Origin: Candidatus Abyssobacteria bacterium SURF_5
Lineage (GTDB): Bacteria > Abyssobacteria > SURF-5
Assembly (NCBI GenBank): GCA_003598085.1
Contig: QZKU01000104.1
Location: 1 to 24,798 of the forward strand
Direction: 5' to 3'
DNA: 24,798 nt
The position numbers and the translations under genes were made by a program. This document shows positions 19,230-24,798 of the stretch, piece after piece. The notes beneath the pieces are model-generated. The model had not been told where the DNA came from. It saw only the letters and a program-made list of their open reading frames with translations, and did no database searches. The number at the start of each line of letters is the position of its first letter. The stretch's first letter is position 1.

Positions 19230-19279
19230 TGTATCGATTTGTGAATATTCGGTTTAAAGGAGATAATTGAGGAGGTAAG

Positions 19280-20095
19280 ATGTTAAGATCCCTTTGGGCG
19301 CCTGTGGTAAGCGAGAAACCTCAGAATGGCTTGCAAATACTTGCTCCAAGAGGGTTTATTCATTATACAGCTGTGATTGGAAAGGATGTAGTTCTTGGAA
19401 AAGATGTAGTTGTCGGACCTTTTGTAGTCATCGATAATGGAACGGAAATTGGAGACGAAGTAGAAATAGGACCTCATGTATCCATAGGACAACTGGTAAA
19501 AATCGGGTCCGGAACCGTAATTCACCCGCACGTTTCGATCCGGGAAAAAGTCGAAATCGGACAAAATGTCGTGATCAACAGCGGCACCGTTATTGGCAGC
19601 GACGGATTCGGGTTTACCAACAGCGGCGGAAAAAATTATAAGATCCCACAGTTGGGGACCGTAGTAATAGAGGACGACGTTTGGATCGGATCCAATGTTA
19701 CAATAGATCGGGCCACCGTTGGCGCAACAAGGGTGAGACGCTCGGCCCAGATCCACAACCTCGTGCAAATAGGCCATAACGTCGATATCGGCGAAGAGAC
19801 AATCGTGAGGCCGAGAGTCGGCATCGCGGGAAGCACTACCATCGGCTCCGAAACTTATGTCGGCGAGCAAGCCGGCATCATCAATCATATCGAAATCGGC
19901 CGCAGAGTTACCGTGCATCCATTCTCAGGCATCACCAAGAAAGTGGGCGATGGCGAGAGCGTGATGGGTGCTCCGGCAAGGCCGCTCGAGGTGGAAAAGT
20001 CGGTCCAGTCATTCCTGTTGGAACTGCCTGACCTCGCAAGAAATATCCAGTCCCTCAAAAGAAAATTCCTGCCGGATAACGGGCAGACGGAATAA
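19280..20095 (+). CDS. LpxD-like left-handed beta-helix acyltransferase lacking the N-terminal domain
   Basis: Hexapeptide-repeat acyltransferase related to LpxD, which adds a 3-hydroxyacyl chain to UDP-3-O-acyl-glucosamine in lipid A synthesis. After about 25 residues the protein is a run of hexapeptide repeats (31-215), including [21 protein letters not shown] (104-124), [10 protein letters not shown] and [11 protein letters not shown] with H166 in place of the LpxD catalytic His, then [10 protein letters not shown]. The C-terminus is an LpxD-like helix ([23 protein letters not shown]). At 271 residues it is about 70 short of LpxD because the N-terminal uridine-binding domain is absent. The start is firm: GAGGAGG at 19269-19275. 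It may be a paralogue acting on another nucleotide sugar or acyl donor. A strong terminator follows. Confidence 0.82.
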   Translation: MLRSLWAPVVSEKPQNGLQILAPRGFIHYTAVIGKDVVLGKDVVVGPFVVIDNGTEIGDEVEIGPHVSIGQLVKIGSGTVIHPHVSIREKVEIGQNVVINSGTVIGSDGFGFTNSGGKNYKIPQLGTVVIEDDVWIGSNVTIDRATVGATRVRRSAQIHNLVQIGHNVDIGEETIVRPRVGIAGSTTIGSETYVGEQAGIINHIEIGRRVTVHPFSGITKKVGDGESVMGAPARPLEVEKSVQSFLLELPDLARNIQSLKRKFLPDNGQTE

Positions 20096-20112
20096 CACTG
20101 TATCCTTTCCAT

Positions 20113-20156
20113 CCGGACGCGTCTCCGAATTCTCAGGAGCGCGTCCGGCTTTTTTT
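20113..20156 (+). terminator. Strong intrinsic terminator after the LpxD-like gene
   Basis: CCGGACGCG (20113-20121) pairs with CGCGTCCGG (20140-20148). Inside, CTCC (20123-20126) pairs with GGAG (20136-20139), extending the stem past a bulged T. Seven T residues follow (20150-20156). It starts 18 bases after the stop codon and isolates the gene from the next cassette. Confidence 0.92.
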
Positions 20157-20218
20157 GCCCCCTAAAAGCAGCGTAATCCCTTTTATTGCAAAGAGTTAAA
20201 TGGCAGCCACTTTTTCGA

Positions 20219-20247
20219 TTGACACTACTCTCCCATTTGTGTATAGT
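20219..20247 (+). promoter_or_regulatory. Strong sigma-70 promoter of the HExxH/MoxR/VWA cassette
   Basis: TTGACA (20219-20224, perfect), a 17-base spacer and TATAGT (20242-20247, 5 of 6) form a near-consensus housekeeping promoter. RNA would begin near 20254, giving a leader of about 125 bases before the first gene. With the terminator just upstream, this makes the three-gene cassette an independent transcription unit. Confidence 0.75.
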
Positions 20248-20378
20248 TTATCAGATTCAAAGATGAGCTTTATTAGTCCCCGATGGAACTGCAGTCTTTA
20301 TCCCGTCTCAGGACACTCTTATTGTACTGACTGATTAGTGATTTGGGGCTAAGTTCACCCTATGGAGAGGCAGTGGAA

Positions 20379-20966
20379 ATGTATAATTTCTCTTTCCATA
20401 TGAAGCAGTTGATCAAGGACATTTCGCGCAGTTGTCGAGAGCTTCGTCACATTGACAGCAAGAAATTATTAGTCGCAATATCACACTCGAGGAATAATAA
20501 GAAGTATGGATTGCAGGCGAAACTCGTTCCACTCAAATTTCAGGGCGGCCGCCGGGTCATTCGTGCCAGCGGCGACTGGTACTGCAAGATGCCCCCGCTC
20601 AAATACGAGGGCGAAGATATTCTTTATGTAATCTATTTCTGCCTTCCTCGTTTCCAGAACCTTGACTTCAAAGAAAAGTTGACCATCGTTTTTCACGAAT
20701 TGTACCACATCAATCCCATGTTTAACGGCGATATTCGCCGGTTCCCCGGCAAATTCTATCAACATACGCGCTCCGAGAAAGAATACGATCAGACAGTTCA
20801 GACGTTGTCGCAAAATTATATTCGCACCACTCGCCGCAAGTGGTTGACCAACTTTCTCCTTTACAGCCATGATGAGTTGCGGCGGAAGTACGGGGATATC
20901 ACCGGTCTGAACCTTCGCTTGCCCGAACCCATCTTATTCAAAAGAAACAAAGCAAGAGCGGAATAG
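20379..20966 (+). CDS. Putative zinc metallopeptidase-like protein (HExxH)
   Basis: A 195-residue protein without signal peptide or membrane segment, so probably cytoplasmic. The key feature is FHELYHINP with H106, E107 and H110 forming an HExxH zinc motif, followed by MFNGDIRRFPGK and HTRSEKEYDQ, which could supply a third ligand (H129, E133 or D137). It resembles small 'putative metallopeptidase' proteins with HELxHI-P motifs. Such proteins may cleave peptides or be non-catalytic, and I cannot tell which. ATG 20379 has GGAGAGG eight bases upstream; the longer TTG frame from 20343 lacks a ribosome site. The MoxR ATPase gene begins 11 bases later, implying joint action. Confidence 0.75.
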   Translation: MYNFSFHMKQLIKDISRSCRELRHIDSKKLLVAISHSRNNKKYGLQAKLVPLKFQGGRRVIRASGDWYCKMPPLKYEGEDILYVIYFCLPRFQNLDFKEKLTIVFHELYHINPMFNGDIRRFPGKFYQHTRSEKEYDQTVQTLSQNYIRTTRRKWLTNFLLYSHDELRRKYGDITGLNLRLPEPILFKRNKARAE

Positions 20967-20977
20967 GAACGGCCGCT

Positions 20978-21817
20978 TTGGAAAGAAACGAAATTCAAAA
21001 CACGTACAGAATCATCGGCCGCACTGACGAACTGGCGGCGGCAATTGCCTGCATTCACCTGAATAAGAATCTCCTGATCGAAGGCCCCGTGGGAGTGGGG
21101 AAGACTGTGTTGGCTCTGGCGGCGGCTCGCCACCTGGGCAGACCTTTCTTCCGGGTTGATGGCGACGAGCGATATTCTGAACAAAAGCTTACGGGATGGT
21201 TTGATCCCCCAATCGTGCTCGCCAAGGGTTACAACCACGAGGCCTTCATTCCCGGACCGTTGACCCAGGCAATGCTTGAATCCGGTATTCTCTTCATAAA
21301 CGAACTGAATAGAATGCCTGAAGCAGTGCAAAACGTCCTGTTGCCAAGCCTGGACGAACGATACCTCGCGATTCCCAAGTACGGAGATATCCGGGCAAAA
21401 AAACAGTTCACCGTTATAGCCACCCAAAATCCACGCGAGTTTATCGCCACGAGTCACCTGAGCGAGGCGCTCCGCGACCGATTCGAGCTGATCGTGCTCG
21501 ATTATCAGCCCGCCGATGAAGAAATTGAAATCGTCCGCCTCAACCTTTCCGACGGCGCCCGTACAATTGACTATTTGATCCACGAAGCTGTTAGCATCGT
21601 TCGCGCAACACGCGAGTCTCCCAAGATCAGGCGCGGCGCAAGCGTAAGAGCGGCGATCAGTATGGTTGAATTGGCCGGCCAATTCAATACTCCGGATGCT
21701 CTCAAGAAAGCGGCTCGAATCGCTTTGCCAACTCGAATCGAGCTAGCCGACGATATCCATGAAGACGTGCGTGATCTGATTGATGCTCTGGTCGAAAATG
21801 TAAAAAAAAAGACCTGA
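20978..21817 (+). CDS. MoxR-family AAA+ ATPase
   Basis: Chaperone-like AAA+ ATPase that typically works with a VWA-domain partner to insert metals or remodel target proteins. Walker A is EGPVGVGKT (36-43 for the P-loop core), Walker B GILFINEL (103-110), sensor 1 ATQNP (148-152), and the arginine-finger region SEALRDRFE (162-170). The C-terminal lid helices include KIRRGASVRAAISMVELAG. The length of 279 residues is slightly short of the usual 310-330 at both ends. The start is TTG at 20978; no ATG occurs before the P-loop and family alignment needs this N-terminus. It ends NVKKKT-stop in an A9 run containing A AAA AAG, where a -1 shift would continue into the VWA frame. Confidence 0.9.
   Translation: MERNEIQNTYRIIGRTDELAAAIACIHLNKNLLIEGPVGVGKTVLALAAARHLGRPFFRVDGDERYSEQKLTGWFDPPIVLAKGYNHEAFIPGPLTQAMLESGILFINELNRMPEAVQNVLLPSLDERYLAIPKYGDIRAKKQFTVIATQNPREFIATSHLSEALRDRFELIVLDYQPADEEIEIVRLNLSDGARTIDYLIHEAVSIVRATRESPKIRRGASVRAAISMVELAGQFNTPDALKKAARIALPTRIELADDIHEDVRDLIDALVENVKKKT
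21802..21811 (+). promoter_or_regulatory. Candidate -1 slippage site (A9 run with A AAA AAG)
   Basis: Nine A residues (21802-21810) followed by G contain the heptamer A AAA AAG (21805-21811) with AAA and AAG as zero-frame codons of the ATPase gene, the register of the dnaX-type -1 frameshift signal. A -1 move continues as GAC CTG AAA TCG into the VWA frame, open from the in-frame TGA at 21781-21783 to 22734. An A9 run can also cause RNA polymerase slippage. I found no clear downstream stem-loop and no upstream Shine-Dalgarno-like enhancer. Confidence 0.6.
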
Positions 21818-22734
21818 AATCGGATCTCTTCTCAAATAGACGAAGTAAATCGGGCAACCTCCTCAAACTCGACCCGCCGAATGCACCCTTCAATCCACGA
21901 GATCTCGAATTTATTTCTGAATTCGGTGAAGCAGGGGATGATGATTTTGCGTGGAGAATAGCAACACAGTACCATGAAATATATCCACGGCTCCGTCACG
22001 ACTTGCAAAAACTGAATTTCGTCCGTGCTTCAGCCGTTCGCGCAGTCCTTGCACGCGCCCGAGCCGCTATCGGTTCATCCAAAAAGGAGACGAAGAGGGC
22101 ATTTGCCTCCTCTCAGGAAAAGCCCTACTGCGAATTGGACCTTGACAAAACCGTCGAGCAGGTTCTCGGAAAGCCGTTCCCCGAGCCAAGTGACCTCTGC
22201 GTCGAATATAAAGAACAGAAAAGGTTCGATTGCGCCCTTATCCTCGACACCTCTTTGTCCATGTCCGGAACAAAACTGGCGCTTCTTGCGGTCGCCGCCG
22301 CCGTCGTAGCTCTCAAACTGCCATCCGAAGATTTTTCCGTCGTCTCTTTCGAATCCAGCGCGCGGATTATCAAAACCATTCGCAAGTCGCTGGCAGTTGA
22401 GAAGTTAATAATAAAGCTCCTCGAGGTTCCCGCCGCCGGCTATACGAATATTCGGGCTGGCCTCGATGAGGGACTCAAGCAACTCAAACTTGGGCGCCGC
22501 CCGGATCGCCTCGGAGTCCTGCTCTCGGATGGCAAGTATACCCTCGGCGAAGATCCGCTTATAGCCGCGGCACGCTTTCCGCGCCTGCATGTGGTCGCGC
22601 TCGGGGACTTCAACGTAGATCCCGAATTCTGCGCATCGATGGCTTCAGCCGGAAAAGGGCGACTCTACGAAGCGCCATCCTTTGAGGGCCTGCCTCGCGT
22701 CCTGCATCGGCTGCTCGTCGACCTGCTTACCTGA
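21811..22734 (+). CDS. VWA-domain protein, probably made as a frameshift fusion with the MoxR ATPase
   Basis: A partner of MoxR-type ATPases. The MIDAS metal site is complete: DTSLS (bases 22246-22260), the Thr in GYTNIRAG, and Asp in LLSDGKYT. An ELDLDKTVEQVLGKPFPEP segment before the VWA domain is typical of VWA partners of MoxR proteins. The frame is open across 21811-22734, about 307 residues, and its first 64 codons read like real protein (RDLEFISEFGEAGDDDFAWRIA within them). That segment has no ATG, GTG or TTG; the first candidate is TTG at 22003, without a good ribosome site. I therefore infer synthesis by -1 slippage at 21805-21811, giving an ATPase-VWA fusion of about 585 residues. 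Alternatives: a homopolymer error, or start at 22003 (243 residues). Confidence 0.8.
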   Translation, partial: DLKSDLFSNRRSKSGNLLKLDPPNAPFNPRDLEFISEFGEAGDDDFAWRIATQYHEIYPRLRHDLQKLNFVRASAVRAVLARARAAIGSSKKETKRAFASSQEKPYCELDLDKTVEQVLGKPFPEPSDLCVEYKEQKRFDCALILDTSLSMSGTKLALLAVAAAVVALKLPSEDFSVVSFESSARIIKTIRKSLAVEKLIIKLLEVPAAGYTNIRAGLDEGLKQLKLGRRPDRLGVLLSDGKYTLGEDPLIAAARFPRLHVVALGDFNVDPEFCASMASAGKGRLYEAPSFEGLPRVLHRLLVDLLT

Positions 22735-23260
22735 TCGAACGCCTCCACCGCAACATGCTTTACCCTGAACTTTAGCACCAGCATCTCGGAAGAACCCTTT
22801 GGCCGCAGCCTTCAAGCGCGACGCCAGTCGATTAACTCCGACTTTTCGGCTGTGCGGTCGCCTCGGTGTCTATGGCGGCGTTGCCAGAAACACGCATTCC
22901 GGAATGTCTGATAATATATCTTATGTCTACTAGAGCGCGGCCCGGTCAATTCACAGCAAGTGCTCCAAGCGCCAAAGCTTTCAGCATTTCCCCAGTTTCA
23001 TCGCCAAAGGCGAGAATCCATCGCGAAAGGCATCACGAAATACACCTGAACTAAAAGATGAACCCGGATGCTCTAAGAATAACTATGAGCGTACCTTACA
23101 AAGTATCTCCCGGCACATCCGACGCTCGGGGCGATCTTTTTTTGTCCATGGAAATGCGAAAGTGGCGGCGTCTCATGATGATACATGAAGAAAAGGAAGA
23201 AAAGTTAGCCGGAGATCAGGGCAAACGAAGGGCGGGAAACGGAAAGGAATGGTTGAGCCT
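22735..23260. other. 526-base stretch without a convincing gene
   Basis: Two plus-strand frames (22866-23054, 62 codons; 23058-23264, 68 codons) have no ribosome sites and no family resemblance. Minus-strand frames are broken by stops, although a few short runs read protein-like, so a decayed gene is possible. A hairpin TCGCC-AAA-GGCGA with GAATCCA lies at 23001-23020. No terminator is evident for the VWA gene, nor for the convergent fmdB-like gene. Confidence 0.5.
23001..23020. repeat. Second AAA-loop hairpin with GAATCCA tail
   Basis: TCGCC (23001-23005), AAA, and GGCGA (23009-23013) form a perfect five-base stem, followed by GAATCCA. The arrangement matches the element at 68-87 (stem, A-rich loop, stem, GAATCCA) although the stem bases differ, as expected for REP-like repeats kept for structure. 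Confidence 0.25.
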
Positions 23261-23482
23261 TTAATGGCAGCTTGAGCAACTCGAGGAGGTGCATGATCCG
23301 CAACCGGAGGAACCCGTGGAAGTGACGGTCTTTCCCCCGACGGAGAAGCCGAACCTGGAGACGCACTTCTTCACTCGTTTGCTCTGGCACTTTTCGCACC
23401 GGGGAAACGTTGAACTGGAGCTCTGCAGAAGCGCTTCAAAAGAGTGGTGGCATTTCTGACATTCAAATTCATAGATAGGCAT
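23261..23482 (-). CDS. fmdB: FmdB-type zinc-ribbon protein
   Basis: A 73-residue protein of the FmdB/CxxC_CxxC_SSSS family, historically named as a putative regulator next to amide-utilisation genes; its real role is unsettled. It begins MPIYEFECQKCHHSFEALL with C8 and C11, then FPRCEKC with C29 and C32, the four zinc ligands of the ribbon. The C-terminus is the usual low-complexity Gly/Ser/Cys tail, here rich in CGSC, SSCSSC and a final His that may bind metal. GGGGAG nine bases before the ATG supports the start. It lies 27 bases downstream of tRNA-Gly on the same strand and is probably read from the same promoter. Confidence 0.93.
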   Translation of the reverse strand: MPIYEFECQKCHHSFEALLQSSSSTFPRCEKCQSKRVKKCVSRFGFSVGGKTVTSTGSSGCGSCTSSSCSSCH

Positions 23483-23509
23483 GAATCGGTACTCCCCTTC
23501 TTCTTGAGG

Positions 23510-23582
23510 AGCGGGAAACGGGATTCGAACCCGCGACTTTCAGCTTGGGAAGCTGACACTCTACCAGCTGAGTTATTCCCGC
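23510..23582 (-). tRNA. tRNA-Gly (anticodon CCC)
   Basis: A complete 73-base cloverleaf on the minus strand: acceptor GCGGGAA/TTCCCGC, D arm ACTCAGCTGGTAGAGT, anticodon stem TCAGC/GCTGA around loop TTCCCAA with anticodon CCC (read from the loop), and T arm GCGGG-TTCGAAT-CCCGT. The discriminator is T, as in bacterial tRNA-Gly. CCA is not encoded (CCT follows), so it must be added by the CCA-adding enzyme. It reads GGG glycine codons. Confidence 0.95.
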
Positions 23583-23594
23583 ATCGATAAAAGT

Positions 23595-23623
23595 ATTATA
23601 AGCGGTTGATCGAAAAATTGCAA
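23595..23623 (-). promoter_or_regulatory. Sigma-70 promoter of tRNA-Gly
   Basis: On the minus strand, TTGCAA (23623-23618), a 17-base spacer and a perfect TATAAT (23600-23595) place the transcript start about six bases before the mature tRNA 5' end. The fmdB-like gene, 27 bases past the tRNA, has no promoter of its own that I can see, so it probably shares this transcript. Confidence 0.82.
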
Positions 23624-23655
23624 GAAGGGGCGGGAAGAACGCCGTGCTGAAGTCA

Positions 23656-24561
23656 TCAAGGGCTGAAGCGCGTGATTTCAAGGAACTCTTGATAGCGTGA
23701 GTGAATCTGTTCTGTGGAGAGATCAATCAGGCGGTCCACTCCGAAAAGTTCTACCGTAAAGGAGGCCAGGACGCTCCCATAGACAATTGCGCGCCGGATG
23801 GTAAAATCATCTATATCCCCACTCTGCGAGAGGTAACCCATAAACCCGCCGGCAAAGGAATCGCCCGCTCCCGTCGGGTCGTTGACCGACTCGAGCGGGT
23901 AGGCTGGAGCGGAGAAATGGCTGTGAGGCGTGAAAAAGAGGCAGCCGTGCTCTCCTTTTTTGATGATGACCCGGCGGCAGCCCATCTCGTGGATCTGTCG
24001 CGCCGCCTTTGCCAGATTCGGCTCCTGTGCGAGTTCACGGGCCTCAGAATCATTCAGAACGATGGCGTCGACGCGCTTGATGAGCCTGCACAGCGTGTCG
24101 CGCTCGTTCTCGATCCACAGGTTCATCGTATCACACGCGATGAAAACCGGGTCTGAAATTTGATCGAGCACCTCGAGTTGGAGGCTCGGGTGTATGTTTC
24201 CCAGAAAGACGAACTGCGAATTCTTGTATGCGCTGGGTAGGCGCGGATGAAAATTCTCAAAGACATTGAGGTGCGTGGCCAGTGTGTCGCGCTGGTTGAG
24301 ATCGTAGCCGTATTTACCGGTCCATCGGAATGTTTTTCCTTGCTGTACTTCGAGTCCCCGCAGGTCGAGGGAACAGGCGGTAAGAAGCTCCATATGCTCC
24401 GCAGGAAAGTCATTTCCGACAACGGCGACAAGGCGTGGCTGATTGAAATATCTCGCCGCGAGAGCAAAGTAAACGGCCGAGCCGCCAAGAGCTTCGTTAT
24501 TCTCTCCGAACGGCGTAATAACCGTATCCAAAGCGACGGATCCTACAATAAGAACGGACAT
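23656..24561 (-). CDS. PfkB-family (ribokinase-like) carbohydrate or nucleoside kinase
   Basis: ATP-dependent kinase of the ribokinase/PfkB superfamily, cytoplasmic. It begins MSVLIVGSVALDTVITPFGENNEALGGSAVYFALAARYF, with the GGSA-type N-terminal signature and a GNDFP segment. The C-terminal signature DPTGAGDSFAGGF (228-240) contains catalytic base D234 and the anion-hole GAGD. The length of 301 residues is typical. I chose ATG 24561 because GAGGAGAAGG lies just upstream; the open frame continues to 24699, but those 46 residues do not resemble the family. The substrate cannot be told; the GGSA.YFALAARYF and LGNIHPSLQ segments suggest a sugar-kinase subgroup common in anaerobes. It is followed by tRNA-Gly. 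Confidence 0.92.
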   Translation of the reverse strand: MSVLIVGSVALDTVITPFGENNEALGGSAVYFALAARYFNQPRLVAVVGNDFPAEHMELLTACSLDLRGLEVQQGKTFRWTGKYGYDLNQRDTLATHLNVFENFHPRLPSAYKNSQFVFLGNIHPSLQLEVLDQISDPVFIACDTMNLWIENERDTLCRLIKRVDAIVLNDSEARELAQEPNLAKAARQIHEMGCRRVIIKKGEHGCLFFTPHSHFSAPAYPLESVNDPTGAGDSFAGGFMGYLSQSGDIDDFTIRRAIVYGSVLASFTVELFGVDRLIDLSTEQIHSRYQEFLEITRFSP

Positions 24562-24798
24562 ACCTTCTCCTCGCTTGACGTCATAGGAGTTCGCAACAGG
24601 AAATTTAATGCGGTCCTGCAGGGACAGCGGATGATTCGATCCTATCATATCCGATCGCAGAATGCAATGAAAGGAGCAGGCTTGGTAGGGCTTACGCATC
24701 TAAATATAGCGTCCTAAATAATTGCGCATAATTTCCTAAGGGTCTGGTTAGGTTTGCGCCATGAATGAAACTGCGTGCAGACGGTCTCGATCAGCTCT
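24562..24798. other. Upstream region of the PfkB-type kinase and window edge
   Basis: No assignable gene. On the minus strand TATATT, preceded at 17 bases by a poor -35 (TTATGC), is a weak promoter candidate near 24709-24737. Reading in from the right edge, two minus-strand frames are open for 16 and about 27 codons before stops, so the 3' end of another minus-strand gene is possible, but the sequence is too short to identify. Confidence 0.3.

Larger units (their letters stand above)
18974..19279. other. 306-base AT-rich intergenic region with regulatory signals
   Basis: I see no convincing gene here; the 60-codon minus-strand frame at 19005-19187 has no family resemblance. The stretch is AT-richer than its surroundings and holds repeated TTTCAT-type words (TTTTTCATAA at 19001-19010, TTTCATCAA at 19041-19049 and again at 19158-19166), a sigma-54-like promoter (19191-19206) and a perfect palindrome at 19217-19229. 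This is the expected layout of an enhancer-dependent promoter region: upstream activator sites, then -24/-12 elements, then a transcript start. Confidence 0.5.

Noticed and set aside
20263-20334. A 23-codon frame in the leader of the HExxH/MoxR/VWA cassette
   Set aside because: It has a weak ribosome site and no regulatory codon runs or attenuator hairpins, so a leader peptide is not supported.
20343-20378. Upstream TTG start for the HExxH protein
   Set aside because: There is no ribosome site before 20343, while ATG 20379 has GGAGAGG eight bases upstream.
22003-22005. TTG 22003 as the true start of the VWA protein
   Set aside because: It would discard 64 upstream codons that look coding and it lacks a good Shine-Dalgarno. 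It is kept only as an alternative to slippage.
22866-23264. Two plus-strand frames (62 and 68 codons) after the VWA gene
   Set aside because: They have no ribosome sites, odd composition and no conserved pattern; the second runs into the 3' end of the convergent fmdB-like gene.

Overview
The window looks like chromosome from an anaerobic, diderm (Gram-negative-type) bacterium. The evidence is an LpxD-like acyltransferase, lipoprotein signal peptides, a periplasmic OmpA-like domain inside a sensor kinase, a sigma-54-type regulator, and ferredoxin- and folate-linked enzymes (IorAB, MetV/MetF, PPDK) typical of anaerobes. Base composition is moderately GC-rich and genes are tightly packed. I cannot assign a phylum from sequence alone; a Desulfobacterota-like or uncultivated candidate lineage would fit. 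I see no insertion sequence, prophage, CRISPR array or rRNA.

Layout. (1) 282-3047: pyruvate phosphate dikinase with an unusual Lys/Arg/Ala-rich tail. (2) 3151-9703: a peptide ABC importer operon made of a possible 31-residue membrane peptide, binding lipoprotein, two permeases and two ATPases. The permease-ATPase junctions overlap by 1-4 nt, an 8-bp hairpin separates the binding protein from the permeases, and the last ATPase carries an extra membrane domain. (3) 9827-18973: eight closely spaced genes, namely GHMP kinase, lipoprotein, MetV, short MetF-like protein, IorA, IorB, sensor kinase and NtrC-type regulator. The kinase has an OmpA-like domain inserted into its Cache-like sensor region. 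(4) 18974-20156: a regulatory region with a sigma-54-like promoter, an LpxD-like protein lacking the N-terminal domain, and a strong intrinsic terminator. (5) 20219-22734: a cassette with its own strong promoter, encoding an HExxH protein, a MoxR-type AAA+ ATPase and a VWA protein. The VWA frame has no usable start codon before its conserved region and follows an A9 run containing A AAA AAG in the correct register. This points to -1 slippage making an ATPase-VWA fusion. (6) 22735-23260: no convincing gene. (7) 23261-24561, minus strand: PfkB-family kinase, tRNA-Gly(CCC) with a good promoter, and an FmdB-type zinc ribbon.

How the genes work together. Peptide import could feed amino acid fermentation. 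IorAB would oxidise transaminated aromatic amino acids to acyl-CoA while reducing ferredoxin, MetV/MetF points to a folate-linked one-carbon branch, and PPDK links pyruvate and PEP. The sensor kinase overlapping iorB suggests envelope- or ligand-responsive control through sigma-54. The regulatory links are inference.

Most interesting items: the slippage junction in the MoxR/VWA cassette, the OmpA-in-Cache sensor kinase, and the membrane-anchored OppF-like ATPase.
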